A stretch of 64,000 bases of DNA from Streptomyces sp. NRRL F-525 (GCF_000716605.1 NZ_JNXE01000036.1:42315-106314), one strand, 5' to 3'; shown: positions 50,091-58,729, numbered from the stretch's first letter. Numbers and translations: made by a program. Notes: generated by a model not told the origin, from the sequence alone.

Positions 50091-50681
50091 CTAGGCCGGG
50101 TTGCGCAGCCCGGAGAAGACCAACTGGGCCACCGCGTCGGTCACTTCGCGCTCGCCCATGCCCCGCGCGTCGGGCCGGTACCACTCCACGATGGAGTTGA
50201 TCATCCCGAAGACGAGCCGGGTCGCGAGCCGTACCTCCACGTCACCGCGGAGATCGCCGTCGGCCGCCGCGGCCTTCAGCAGGTCGGCCACCCGGTGGTC
50301 GAAGTCCCGCCGCCGCTCCAGGGCCCACCGCTCGGTGTCGGTGTTGCCGCGCACCCGCAGCAGCAGCGTCACGTACGGCAGCTCGGAGGTCAGCACCTCG
50401 ACCATCCGCCGTACGACGTACTCCAGCCGCTCCACGGCGCGCCCCACGCGTGCGTGCTCCTCGTCGAGGATCCCGAAGAGACCGTCCAGGGCGCGGCTGA
50501 CCGCGCGGCGGAGCAGTTCCTCCTTGCCGGTGACGTGGTGGTAGATCGACGACTTGGAGATACCGGCCGCCTTGGCGAGGTGCTCCATGGAGGTGCCGTC
50601 GTAGCCGCGCTCGATGAAGACCTGGACGGCGACGTTGAGCAGGGTCTCCGGGGTGTAGGTGTCGCGCTTGGCGGTCGTCAT
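50091..50681 (-). CDS. TetR-family regulator, PaaR-like
   Basis: A 196-aa repressor with an N-terminal helix-turn-helix (ETLLNVAVQVFIERGYDGTS; LAKAAGISKSSIYHHVTGKEEL) and a TetR_C ligand domain. ATG 50681 overlaps the stop of the 3-hydroxyacyl-CoA dehydrogenase gene by ATGA, so it is in one operon with a phenylacetate-type enzyme. Palindromes resembling the actinobacterial PaaR core lie before that operon and two other units in this window. The ligand would then be a CoA ester such as phenylacetyl-CoA; this is inference. Confidence 0.82.
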   Translation of the reverse strand: MTTAKRDTYTPETLLNVAVQVFIERGYDGTSMEHLAKAAGISKSSIYHHVTGKEELLRRAVSRALDGLFGILDEEHARVGRAVERLEYVVRRMVEVLTSELPYVTLLLRVRGNTDTERWALERRRDFDHRVADLLKAAAADGDLRGDVEVRLATRLVFGMINSIVEWYRPDARGMGEREVTDAVAQLVFSGLRNPA

Positions 50682-52192
50682 GGGGTGCCCTCCCGCTTCT
50701 CGGTGGCGTACGCGTGGCGGTAGAGCGCCAGGGACGGCGCGTACCGTCCCGACGGATCACGCAGGTGCAGGTCGTCCAGGAGGTCGTAGGCCCAGCTGCG
50801 GCCGAGCCTGCGGCTCCATTCGAACGGACCCAGAGGGTAGTTGACACCCAGGCGCATCGCGGTGTCGATGTCCTCCTCGGTGGCGACGCCCTTGGCGACG
50901 GCGTCGTGCGCCAGGTCGACGATCCGGGCCACCGTGCGGGCGACGATCATCCCGGGGGCGTCCCCTACGACGCTGACGTTCTTGCCGAGCGCCTGGAAGA
51001 GGCCGATCGCCTCGGAGAGGGTCCCCGACGCGGTGTCCTGGGAGGCGGACAGGGCGATACGGCCGGCCCTGCGGTAGTCGAGGGCGAGGTCGAAGTAGAC
51101 GACGTCACGGAACTCCACGGAGGTCTGCCCGTCGGCGAGCGCCAGCTGACCGCCGCCCGGCAGCACCATGCGGGTGCCGTGGTCCTCTTCCTCCTCGCGG
51201 ACGACGATGCCCGCCTCGCGGATCAGCGTGGCCAGCTCGGCCGCGGGGCCCAGATCGCCCTCCACGACGACGTACGCGGGCGCCTGGGCCGGTTCCGCGG
51301 TGTGCGGCTCGGGCAGCTCGGCGTCGGCCCCGTGGTCGTACCAGCCCTGCCCGGTCTTGCGGCCGAGGCGGCCGGACTCGACCAGGCGGCGCTGCGCGAG
51401 GGAGGGCGTGAAGCGCACGTCCTGGAAGAAGGCCTGCCACACGGAGTGGGTGACGGACTCGTTGACGTCCTGCCCGATGAGGTCGGTCAGTTCGAAGGCG
51501 CCCATCTTGAAGCCGCCGGACTCGCGCAGCACCGCGTCGATGGTGGCCGGGTCGGCGGCCTGCGCCTCGTAGACCGCGAAGGCCTCGGCGTAGAAGGGCC
51601 GGGCGATGCGGTTGACGATGAACCCGGGGGTGTCCGCGCAGGCCACAGGGGTCTTGCCCCAGGCGCGGGACATCTCGTACGCGCGCGTGGCCGACGTGAC
51701 GTCGGTGGCGAACCCGGAGACGACCTCGACGAGCGGCAGCAGCGGCGCCGGGTTGAAGAAGTGCAGGCCCACGAAGCGGCCGGGGTTGCGCAGGGCGCCG
51801 CCGATGGCCGTCACCGACAGGGACGAGGTGTTGGTGGCGAGCAGACAGTCCTCGCCGACGATGTCCTCCAGGTCGCGCATCAGCTGCTGTTTGACGTCCA
51901 GCCGCTCCAGGACCGCCTCGACGACCAGGGTGCAGTCCGCGAGGTCGGTGAGGGCCTCGGCGGGCAGCAGACGAGCGCGTGCGGCGTCCCGGTCGGCGGC
52001 GGTGAGCCGGTCCTTCTCGACCAGCCGGTCGAGCCGGGCCACGATCGCGGCGGCCGCGTCCCGGGCCCGCCCCGGGACGGCGTCGTACAGCCGTACGACG
52101 TGGCCCGCGGTCAGCGCGACCTGGGCGATGCCCTGGCCCATGGTGCCGGTGCCGACGACGGCCACGGGGCTGCTGAGGTCCAGTGCTGTCAT
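50678..52192 (-). CDS. 3-hydroxyacyl-CoA dehydrogenase, PaaH/PaaC-type
   Basis: A 504-aa enzyme with an NAD-binding Rossmann domain (VAVVGTGTMGQGIAQVALTAG at the N-terminus), the catalytic block GLHFFNPAPLLPLVEVV, and two C-terminal 3HCDH helical domains, the second starting near residue 400 (GMIVARTVARIVDLAHDA). The double C-domain and length fit the phenylacetate-pathway PaaH group. It oxidises 3-hydroxyadipyl-CoA or a similar CoA ester. First gene of the operon with the TetR regulator, divergent from paaN. Confidence 0.88.
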   Translation of the reverse strand: MTALDLSSPVAVVGTGTMGQGIAQVALTAGHVVRLYDAVPGRARDAAAAIVARLDRLVEKDRLTAADRDAARARLLPAEALTDLADCTLVVEAVLERLDVKQQLMRDLEDIVGEDCLLATNTSSLSVTAIGGALRNPGRFVGLHFFNPAPLLPLVEVVSGFATDVTSATRAYEMSRAWGKTPVACADTPGFIVNRIARPFYAEAFAVYEAQAADPATIDAVLRESGGFKMGAFELTDLIGQDVNESVTHSVWQAFFQDVRFTPSLAQRRLVESGRLGRKTGQGWYDHGADAELPEPHTAEPAQAPAYVVVEGDLGPAAELATLIREAGIVVREEEEDHGTRMVLPGGGQLALADGQTSVEFRDVVYFDLALDYRRAGRIALSASQDTASGTLSEAIGLFQALGKNVSVVGDAPGMIVARTVARIVDLAHDAVAKGVATEEDIDTAMRLGVNYPLGPFEWSRRLGRSWAYDLLDDLHLRDPSGRYAPSLALYRHAYATEKREGTP

Positions 52193-52248
52193 GTGCGCGA
52201 TCCTCCCGCACAGGGTTTTCCACAGATGCGGCGGACCCCCTTGTCCCG

Positions 52249-52262
52249 ACCGATCGTTCGGT
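52249..52262. promoter_or_regulatory. PaaR-like operator between paaH-type gene and paaN
   Basis: ACCGATCGTTCGGT is a full match to ACCGnnCGnnCGGT, the core I recall for PaaR in Corynebacterium. It lies in the divergent promoter region, 57 bp before the dehydrogenase gene and 91 bp before paaN. Confidence 0.65.
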
Positions 52263-52352
52263 TACTCTAACTCTGACTGCCTGTTCCCGCCCAAGTCTCT
52301 GCCCAGGTCATGAGCTCGCAGACGAGTTCTTGAAACGAGGAGTTGGTCCCGC

Positions 52353-54044
52353 ATGGCCGCCGAACTGACCGCGCCCGAGCTGATCGCCCGGCACCGGCCG
52401 ACACTCGACCAGGCGCTCGAAGCGATCCGCACACGCGCGTACTGGTCCCCGCACCCCGAACACCCCAAGGCCTACGGCGAGCACGGCAGCCTGGACGCGG
52501 CGGCGGGCAAGGCCGCCTTCGACGCCCTCCTGGGCACCCGCCTCGACCTCGGCCAGCCCGGCACGGACGACTGGGTGGGCGGCGAAGTGTCGCCGTACGG
52601 CGTCGAGTTGGGCGTGACGTACCCGCACGCGGACCTGGACGTGCTGCTGCCGGCCATGCGCGCAGGGCAGCGGGCGTGGCGGGACGCGGGCGCGGAGACG
52701 CGGGCCGTGGTCTCCATCGAGATCCTCAAGCGGATCAGCGACCGGACGCACGAGTTCGCGCACGCGGTCATGCACACCAGCGGCCAGGCCTTCATGATGG
52801 CGTTCCAGGCGGGCGGCCCGCACGCCCAGGACCGCGGCCTCGAGGCGGTGGCGTACGCGTACGCGGAGCAGGTCCGCACGCCCGCCGTCGCGGAGTGGAC
52901 CAAGCCCCAGGGCAAGCGCGACCCCCTGGTGATGAACAAGCAGTTCACGCCCGTGCCGCGAGGGACCGCTCTGGTCATCGGCTGCAACACCTTCCCCACG
53001 TGGAACGGCTATCCGGGCCTCTTCGCCTCCCTCGCCACCGGCAACGCGGTCCTGGTGAAGCCCCACCCGCGCGCGGTGCTGCCGCTCGCGCTCACGGTGC
53101 GGGTCGCGCGCGAGGTGCTCACCGAGGCGGGCTTCGACCCGAACCTGGTGGCACTGGCCGCCGAGCGTCCCGGTGAGGGCATCGCCAAGACGCTGGCCAC
53201 CCGCCCCGAGATCCGGATCATCGACTACACGGGGTCGACGGGCTTCGGCGACTGGCTGGAGACCAACGCCCGCCAGGCGCAGGTCTACACGGAGAAGGCC
53301 GGCGTCAACACCGTCGTCGTGGAGTCGACCGACGACTACAAGGGGATGCTGTCGAACCTGGCGTTCTCGCTCTCGCTGTACAGCGGCCAGATGTGCACGA
53401 CCCCGCAGAACCTGCTGATCCCCCGGGACGGCATCGGCACCGACCAGGGGCCCAAGTCCTTCGACGAGGTCGTCGCCGACCTCGCGCGGTCCGTGGACGG
53501 CCTCCTCGGTGACGACGCGCGGGCCAACGGTCTGCTCGGCGCGCTCGTCAACCCGGACGTGAAGGCCCGCCTGGAGGCTGCCGCCGGGCTGGGTGAAGTC
53601 GCCCTCGCCTCACGGGAGATCAGTAACCCGGAGTTCCCTGACGCGGTCGTCCGGACGCCGGTGATCGTGAAGCTGGACGGGGCGAAGCCGGATGACGAGG
53701 CAGCGTACATGAGCGAGTGCTTCGGGCCGGTCTCCTTTGCCGTCGCGGTCGATTCGGCGGGGGACGCGGTGGAGTTGCTGCGGCGGACTGTGCGGGAGAA
53801 GGGGGCGATGACTGTTGGGGCGTACACCACGGACGAGGGGGTTGAGCGGGCCGTCGAGGAGGTTTGCCTTGAGGAGGCTGCCCAGTTGTCGCTGAATCTG
53901 ACGGGTGGGGTGTTCGTCAACCAGACCGCCGCGTTCTCCGACTTTCACGGGTCTGGTGGCAATCCGGCTGCCAACGCTGCCCTGTGTGATGGGGCGTTTG
54001 TCGCCAATCGGTTCCGGGTTGTCGAGGTTCGTCGGGACGCCTAG
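52353..54044 (+). CDS. paaN: PaaN-type aldehyde dehydrogenase of phenylacetate metabolism
   Basis: A 563-aa aldehyde dehydrogenase. NAD-binding fold with ALVIGCNTFPTWNGYPGLFA, the catalytic Cys in YSGQMCTTPQN (about residue 350), and the closing FSDFHGSGGNPAANA. This overall pattern is that of PaaN/PaaZ-like proteins lacking the MaoC hydratase part; it would oxidise a ring-opening semialdehyde. The last 150 codons use many GTT, CTT and GGG codons, unlike the rest. ATG 52353 follows GAGGAG. Confidence 0.88.
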   Translation: MAAELTAPELIARHRPTLDQALEAIRTRAYWSPHPEHPKAYGEHGSLDAAAGKAAFDALLGTRLDLGQPGTDDWVGGEVSPYGVELGVTYPHADLDVLLPAMRAGQRAWRDAGAETRAVVSIEILKRISDRTHEFAHAVMHTSGQAFMMAFQAGGPHAQDRGLEAVAYAYAEQVRTPAVAEWTKPQGKRDPLVMNKQFTPVPRGTALVIGCNTFPTWNGYPGLFASLATGNAVLVKPHPRAVLPLALTVRVAREVLTEAGFDPNLVALAAERPGEGIAKTLATRPEIRIIDYTGSTGFGDWLETNARQAQVYTEKAGVNTVVVESTDDYKGMLSNLAFSLSLYSGQMCTTPQNLLIPRDGIGTDQGPKSFDEVVADLARSVDGLLGDDARANGLLGALVNPDVKARLEAAAGLGEVALASREISNPEFPDAVVRTPVIVKLDGAKPDDEAAYMSECFGPVSFAVAVDSAGDAVELLRRTVREKGAMTVGAYTTDEGVERAVEEVCLEEAAQLSLNLTGGVFVNQTAAFSDFHGSGGNPAANAALCDGAFVANRFRVVEVRRDA

Positions 54045-54086
54045 GAGCTCGGGGGGTGCGGTTGGTGTGCGACTGACCGGTTCGTT

Positions 54087-54126
54087 GTGGCTGGTCGCGC
54101 CGTTCCCCGCGCCCCTAAAGGGGCGC
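54087..54126. repeat. Streptomyces dispersed repeat with terminator hairpin
   Basis: GTGGCTGGTCGCGC leading into CCCCGCGCCCCTAAAGGGGC matches a repeat I recall between genes in many Streptomyces genomes. GCGCCCCT (54109-54116) and AGGGGCGC (54119-54126) form a perfect 8-bp hairpin between two convergent genes, the second stop lying inside it. Confidence 0.65.
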
Positions 54127-54873
54127 TGTTGTGGACGTGCTCCAGTGGTACAGGGTCATGGCCACGCTCGTCGCGAGGTTGTAGCTGCTGACCTGGGGGC
54201 GCATCGGCAAGGCCACCAAGTGGTCGGTGCGGGTGCGTAGTTCGGCGGAGAGGCCGCTGCGCTCCGAGCCGAAGGCGAGGACGGCGTCGTCCGGGAGCTT
54301 CAGGGCCCGGATGTCGTCGCCCTCCGGGTCGAGGGCGAACACCGGCCCCGGGGGCAGTTCGTCGACCGTCAGCCGCTCTACGGCGGTCGCGTAGTGCAGG
54401 CCCGCCCCAGCTCGTACGACCGTCGGGTGCCAGGGGTCGAGGGTTCCGGTGGTGACCACCCCGGTCACGCCGAAACCGGCGGCGAGGCGGATCACGGCGC
54501 CGGCGTTGCCCAGGTTGCGCGGGTTGTCGAGGACGACGACGGGCGCGGTGCGGGGCGTGTGCGCGAGCTGCCGGAGGTTGGCCTCACGCGCGGGGCGTAC
54601 GGCCAGGGCGGCCACCGCGGTGGGGTGGGGGCGCGGCACGAAGGAGCGGTACGTGTCCTCCGGGACCTCTGTCAGGAGGGCGTCCAGGGTGGCTCGTACG
54701 TCGGGGGCCAGTTCGTCGGCCAGGGCGAGGGCCGCCCGTCGGTCCGTGGTGACCGCCACCGGGACCTCCGCGCCGAAGCGCAGGGCGTGCTTCAGGGCGT
54801 GGAAACCATCGAGCAGCACGGAGGTGTCGGCGAGCCGACGCCAGGCGGTTGTGGCGGGGTCGGGGGCGGTCAT
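54115..54873 (-). CDS. TrmH/SpoU-family RNA 2'-O-methyltransferase
   Basis: A 252-aa knotted (SPOUT) methyltransferase. VVVLDNPRNLGNAGAVIRLA is motif 1, VLAFGSERSGLSAELRTRTD is motif 2 and LPMRPQVSSYNLATSVAMTL is motif 3 with the SAM-binding knot. An N-terminal substrate-binding region precedes. It methylates a ribose in tRNA or rRNA; target not determined. 10 bp downstream of the HTTM gene's stop on the same strand. Confidence 0.9.
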   Translation of the reverse strand: MTAPDPATTAWRRLADTSVLLDGFHALKHALRFGAEVPVAVTTDRRAALALADELAPDVRATLDALLTEVPEDTYRSFVPRPHPTAVAALAVRPAREANLRQLAHTPRTAPVVVLDNPRNLGNAGAVIRLAAGFGVTGVVTTGTLDPWHPTVVRAGAGLHYATAVERLTVDELPPGPVFALDPEGDDIRALKLPDDAVLAFGSERSGLSAELRTRTDHLVALPMRPQVSSYNLATSVAMTLYHWSTSTTAPL

Positions 54874-54883
54874 GCCGTGCAGC

Positions 54884-56122
54884 CTACGTGGGTGTGCTGC
54901 GGCTCTCCGGAGCTACGTGGGCGGGCTCGGGGTCCTCCGGTAGCGGGACGGAGTCGCCCCCTTCGGGGAGCGGCGTTGGGCCGCCCGCGGAAAACAGCCG
55001 TCCACGCGCGTGTGCCGCCCAGCCGCCGAGCCGGAGCAGGAACGACGTGGGCAGGAAGACCGCGTCCGTCGCGATCATCGCGAGGGAGAAGAACGGCAGG
55101 CCCAGGAGGACGGCGATCGCGGCGTGCTCGGTCATCATGAGGGCCAGCAGGACGTTCTTGACGCGGCGGTTGAAGAGCGTGAACGGGAAGGCGACCTGGA
55201 CGATCACGGTCCCGTAGGTCACGAGCATGACCATGGTGCCGTTGCCGGCCAGCACGTTCGCGAGGGCGGGCCAGGGGGAGAAGTAGTCGAGGTGGAGCGG
55301 GTAGTAGACGGCGGTGCCGTCCTGCCAGCGGGAACCCTGGATCTTGTACCAGCCGGCCGTCGCGTAGATCAGGCAGGCCTCGCTCGCGATCACGAACAGC
55401 GCGCCGTTGTGGATCACGTTCGCGACGATGTCGAGCAGCACCCGGGGCTCGTACGACTTCGCGTACCGCCCGATGACCCACCACAGGGCCTGCGCCAGCC
55501 AGACGCCCCACAGGAGCGCGGGCACGAACCAGTCGCTGTCGAACCGGCCCCCCGCGGTCACCGCGACCAGCGTCGCGCCGAGGACGACCCACAGGACGGG
55601 CCCGACCCGGTCGGGAATCCACTCCCCACGCGTGCGTGCCTCCCGCGTACGCGCGGCCCGGCGCGCGTCGAGGGACCAGACCTGGCCGCAGCGGGTGAAC
55701 ACCAGGTAGAGGGACATCAGGTGCAGGACGTTGTCGCCGCCGTCGCCCATGAAGACACTGCGGTTCTGCAGCGAGAGCACGCCGACCATGAAGAGCACGG
55801 ACATCGTGCGGGTGCGCCAGCCCAGGAGGAGCAGGACGCTCGCCAGCACGGCCAGCGCGTACACCGCCTCGAACCAGAACTGCCCGTCCCACCACATCAG
55901 GGCGGTGAACGCGCCGTTGTCCGCGACCAGTTGGCGGGCCAGGTCCCAGCTCCAGGGTCCGTCGGGGCCGTAGAGCTCCTGGCGGTGGGGCAGTTCGCGG
56001 AGCAGGAACAGCAGCCAGGTGCCGGCGAAGCCGATGCGGATCACGGCGCTCTGGTAGGGGCCCAGGGCCGACTCGGTGACGCGGGCGATGCCTCGGGAGA
56101 CCGAGACTCCGAAGTCGTTCAC
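54884..56122 (-). CDS. HTTM-domain membrane protein
   Basis: A 412-aa polytopic protein of the HTTM (gamma-carboxylase-like) family. Near the start is GPYQSAVIRIGFAGTWLLFL, then SLQNRSVFMGDGGDNVLHLM is the family signature, with about eight hydrophobic helices in all and a Pro-rich cytoplasmic tail. No carboxylase activity should be assumed. GTG 56122 overlaps the DUF5819 stop as GTGA, so the two are produced together. Confidence 0.88.
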   Translation of the reverse strand: MNDFGVSVSRGIARVTESALGPYQSAVIRIGFAGTWLLFLLRELPHRQELYGPDGPWSWDLARQLVADNGAFTALMWWDGQFWFEAVYALAVLASVLLLLGWRTRTMSVLFMVGVLSLQNRSVFMGDGGDNVLHLMSLYLVFTRCGQVWSLDARRAARTREARTRGEWIPDRVGPVLWVVLGATLVAVTAGGRFDSDWFVPALLWGVWLAQALWWVIGRYAKSYEPRVLLDIVANVIHNGALFVIASEACLIYATAGWYKIQGSRWQDGTAVYYPLHLDYFSPWPALANVLAGNGTMVMLVTYGTVIVQVAFPFTLFNRRVKNVLLALMMTEHAAIAVLLGLPFFSLAMIATDAVFLPTSFLLRLGGWAAHARGRLFSAGGPTPLPEGGDSVPLPEDPEPAHVAPESRSTPT

Positions 56123-57099
56123 CGGACGCCTCCCGCGGCCTCGTCCGCCGGGACCGGCCACCAGGGCAGCAGGCGGTACTGGGGGGTGGTCGACACCTGC
56201 TCGTCACTCCACTCGGGCGGGGGCACGTTGGTGGTGCGGGAGCGGACCTGGACGCGCTGGACGGCGCCGCCCTTCCCGGCCGCGTCGTCCCGGTCCAGGC
56301 GCAGCACGACGATGCGCCGCAGATACGTCTCCGCGAGGGTGCCGCGCAGGCCGATCGGGCGGTTGGCGTTGTCGTGCGTGGCGGTGAGGAAGTCCCAGGC
56401 CCGGCGCAGTTCGTTCTGCTCGGTGTGGCTCGGCAGCAAATTGCCGTCGATGGCCGCGCCGTCCTCGGCCGACAGGTCGTACCAGCCCGTCGTACGGGTC
56501 GTGCCGTCCGCGCTGCGGACATCCGCGCGCACCTGGACCTCGATGTTCTGCTGGAGCGGGTTCGGCGCGAAGAGCTTCCAGTTCTGCTCGAACTCCGGGT
56601 AGATCCACTCGTCGATCGCCTTGCCGTGCTGCTTCGTCACCGTGTTCGACGGCGCGACGTGCAGGAACACCATCCCGAGATGGACGAGCGCCGCCACCGC
56701 GACGACCGCGACCGCCAGCGCGGCACCGACCTGATAGCGCAGGGACAGCGCGGCGACGCCGATACGGGCGTCGGGGTGTGCGGGGACGGTGGCGGGGGCG
56801 TCCGCGGGGTCGGTGGGACCGTACGACGGCTGCGGCTGCGGCTGCGGCTCTGACTGTGGCTGTGGCTGCGCCTCTGGCTCGGGCGGGGGCGGGTGAGGGG
56901 GCTGCTGGGCGGGCACGTGCGGCCATCCGGAGGCGGTGGACGTGTGCGGGCCCTCCGGGGTGGCAGGCGGGGGCGGGCCCTCGGGTACGACCGGCGGGCG
57001 CGGGCCCTCAGGTGCGACCGGCGTGCCTGGCACCTCGTCGGAGGCAGGCGTGCGCCCGCTCTCCTCGGGGGCGTTCGAGCCTCCGTCGTTCGCGTCCAT
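56119..57099 (-). CDS. DUF5819-family membrane protein
   Basis: A 326-aa protein with a very Pro/Gln-rich N-terminus (residues 1-115, EAQPQPQSEPQPQPQPS repeats), one membrane helix (about residues 135-160; ALAVAVVAVAALVHLGMVFLHV) and an extracytoplasmic DUF5819 domain (WIYPEFEQNWKLFAPNPLQQ). The DUF5819/HTTM pairing is recurrent in Streptomyces and hints at a shared envelope role. ATG 57099 chosen. Confidence 0.85.
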   Translation of the reverse strand: MDANDGGSNAPEESGRTPASDEVPGTPVAPEGPRPPVVPEGPPPPATPEGPHTSTASGWPHVPAQQPPHPPPPEPEAQPQPQSEPQPQPQPSYGPTDPADAPATVPAHPDARIGVAALSLRYQVGAALAVAVVAVAALVHLGMVFLHVAPSNTVTKQHGKAIDEWIYPEFEQNWKLFAPNPLQQNIEVQVRADVRSADGTTRTTGWYDLSAEDGAAIDGNLLPSHTEQNELRRAWDFLTATHDNANRPIGLRGTLAETYLRRIVVLRLDRDDAAGKGGAVQRVQVRSRTTNVPPPEWSDEQVSTTPQYRLLPWWPVPADEAAGGVR

Positions 57100-57263
57100 T
57101 CCGCCCCGTTTCCGAGTCCCGTCCGTCCATCGGCCACCGTCCACCACGCCCGCCCGGCCGCGGGGCCCGGCACCGCTCCACGCCTATCACTCCCCGGCGC
57201 CGCACGGAACGGTACTCAGGGGCACGCCCCGGGCACAGCCCCCTGCCTCACCGGCCACACAGG

Positions 57264-57296
57264 TTGTCCACAGCGGCTGCCCGCAGGTTATCCACA
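57264..57296 (+). promoter_or_regulatory. Pair of direct DnaA boxes
   Basis: TTGTCCACA (57264-57272) and TTATCCACA (57288-57296), both in the longer repeated context CAGGTTRTCCACAGC, stand 24 bp apart in the same orientation. Both are consensus DnaA boxes. Confidence 0.6.
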
Positions 57297-57341
57297 GCCG
57301 TTGACACCTCTCCTCGGCGCATCCCACCATGGAATCCCCGA

Positions 57342-57355
57342 ACCGAACGATCGGT
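57342..57355. promoter_or_regulatory. PaaR-like operator before the acyl-CoA dehydrogenase
   Basis: ACCGAACGATCGGT is a full match to ACCGnnCGnnCGGT, 184 bp before the gene start. Confidence 0.6.
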
Positions 57356-57452
57356 CGTCCGGCGACTCCCGCGGCCGGGTGCCGAACGACCTCTCGATCG
57401 CCAGTACACACCTGGTAGTGCATACCCAGGAGGTGCGCCCGTTCCCTTCTTC

Positions 57453-57466
57453 TAGAACCTGTTCTA
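57453..57466. promoter_or_regulatory. KstR-like palindrome TAGAACCTGTTCTA
   Basis: A perfect 6-bp inverted repeat with a 2-base centre, matching TnnAACnnGTTnnA, the consensus of KstR, the TetR repressor of steroid catabolism in actinobacteria. It lies 73 bp before the acyl-CoA dehydrogenase gene. No KstR gene is in the window. Confidence 0.55.
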
Positions 57467-57538
57467 TCTTGACGCTCCGTCAGATCTGGTCGGACGTCCG
57501 GCTGTTGGCCGGTGCGCGCGTGCGGAAGGGCAGGGACC

Positions 57539-58672
57539 GTGGACTTCACCTTCAGCGAGGAGCAGCAGGCGGCGGCCGAGGCGGCGGCGGGGGTGTTCGC
57601 CGATGTCGTGCCGGACGGTGTGCCCAGCCCGGCCGACACCACGGGCGCCGTAGCCGAGGACTTCGACCGCGCGCTGTGGGCCAGGCTCGCCGAGGCGGAC
57701 CTGCTGAGCCTGCTGCTCGACGAGGCGTACGGCGGCGCGGGCCTGGACGCGATCGCCCTCTGCCTGGTGCTGCGGGAGTCGGCGAAGGTGCTGGCCAGGG
57801 TGCCGCTCCTGGAGAGCAGCGCGGCCGCGGCGGCCGTACAGGCCTACGGCGGCGAGGAGTTGAGGTCAGCCCTGCTCGCCCGGGCCGGCCGCGGCGACCT
57901 CGTGCTGACCGTCGCCGCGCACGGCCGCACCGGCCACGACCCGGCCGAACTCGCCGTGACGGCACGGCGGGACGGTGACCGGTGGGTGCTGGACGGGGTG
58001 CAGACCGCGGTGCCGTGGGCGCACACCGCGGACCTGGTCGTCGTACCGGCGCACACGGACACCGGCCGGACCGTCCTCGCGCTGGTCGCCCCGGACCGCG
58101 AGGGCGTCGTCCTCGCCGAGCAGATCTCCACCACGGGCGAGCGGCTCGGCGAACTGCGCCTGGAATCCGTGCCGATCGCGAGGGTCGACGTCATCGACGC
58201 CGACGGCGCCTGGGAGTGGCTGCGCGACCTGCTGACCGCCGGGACCTGCGCGCTGTCCCTCGGCCTCGGCACCGCGGTCCTGCGCATGACCGGCGAATAC
58301 ACCAGCAGGCGCGAGCAGTTCGGGTTCCCCGTCGCGACCTTCCAGGCCGTCGCCGTACAGGCCGCCGACCGCTACATCGACCTGCGCGCGATGGAGGCCA
58401 CCCTGTGGCAGGCCGCGTGGCGGATCGCCTCGGGGGCATCGGGCGCGCTGCCCGCCGCCGCGGACCTGGCCGTGGCCAAGATCTGGGCGGCGGAGGGGGT
58501 ACGACGGGTCGTGCAGACCGCGCAGCATCTGCACGGAGGGTTCGGCGCCGACACCGAGTATCCGCTGCACCGGTACCACGCCTGGGCCAAGCACCTGGAG
58601 CTGTCGCTCGGCCCGGCGGCGGCACACGAGGAGGCGTTGGGGGATCTGCTCGCGGCCCATCAGCTGGGCTGA
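57539..58672 (+). CDS. Acyl-CoA dehydrogenase (short form)
   Basis: A 377-aa FAD enzyme of the group found with steroid or branched substrates. DFTFSEEQQAAAEAAAGVF opens it; GTCALSLGLGTAVLRMTGEY, TSRREQFGFPVATFQAVAVQ and LHGGFGADTEYPLHRYHAWA are the C-domain signatures. Some members work as heteromers with another subunit; a missing catalytic Glu cannot be judged by eye. GTG 57539 follows CAGGGA. It is preceded by PaaR-like and KstR-like sites. Confidence 0.88.
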   Translation: MDFTFSEEQQAAAEAAAGVFADVVPDGVPSPADTTGAVAEDFDRALWARLAEADLLSLLLDEAYGGAGLDAIALCLVLRESAKVLARVPLLESSAAAAAVQAYGGEELRSALLARAGRGDLVLTVAAHGRTGHDPAELAVTARRDGDRWVLDGVQTAVPWAHTADLVVVPAHTDTGRTVLALVAPDREGVVLAEQISTTGERLGELRLESVPIARVDVIDADGAWEWLRDLLTAGTCALSLGLGTAVLRMTGEYTSRREQFGFPVATFQAVAVQAADRYIDLRAMEATLWQAAWRIASGASGALPAAADLAVAKIWAAEGVRRVVQTAQHLHGGFGADTEYPLHRYHAWAKHLELSLGPAAAHEEALGDLLAAHQLG

Positions 58673-58715
58673 ACCCCGCCTGCGACCACCGCAGTTGCAG
58701 CTGTAGCCGTAGCCA

Positions 58716-58729
58716 GCTGTAGCTACAGC
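58716..58729. repeat. Perfect 14-bp palindrome at the rhodanese stop
   Basis: GCTGTAGCTACAGC overlaps the TAG stop of the rhodanese gene. Upstream copies of GCTGTAGCC/GTAGCC at 58699-58713 make a small repeat cluster between the convergent genes; it may act as a weak terminator. Confidence 0.5.

Larger units (their letters stand above)
57100..57538. other. Divergent intergenic region (439 bp), rich in possible binding sites
   Basis: No gene. It contains two same-direction DnaA boxes (57264-57272, 57288-57296), a PaaR-like palindrome (57342-57355) and a KstR-like palindrome (57453-57466), the latter two 73-197 bp before the acyl-CoA dehydrogenase start. Confidence 0.7.

Noticed and set aside
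56860-57040. CRISPR-like array in the repetitive DUF5819 N-terminus region
   Set aside because: The repeats are short Pro/Gln codon runs inside a reading frame, with no regular spacers.
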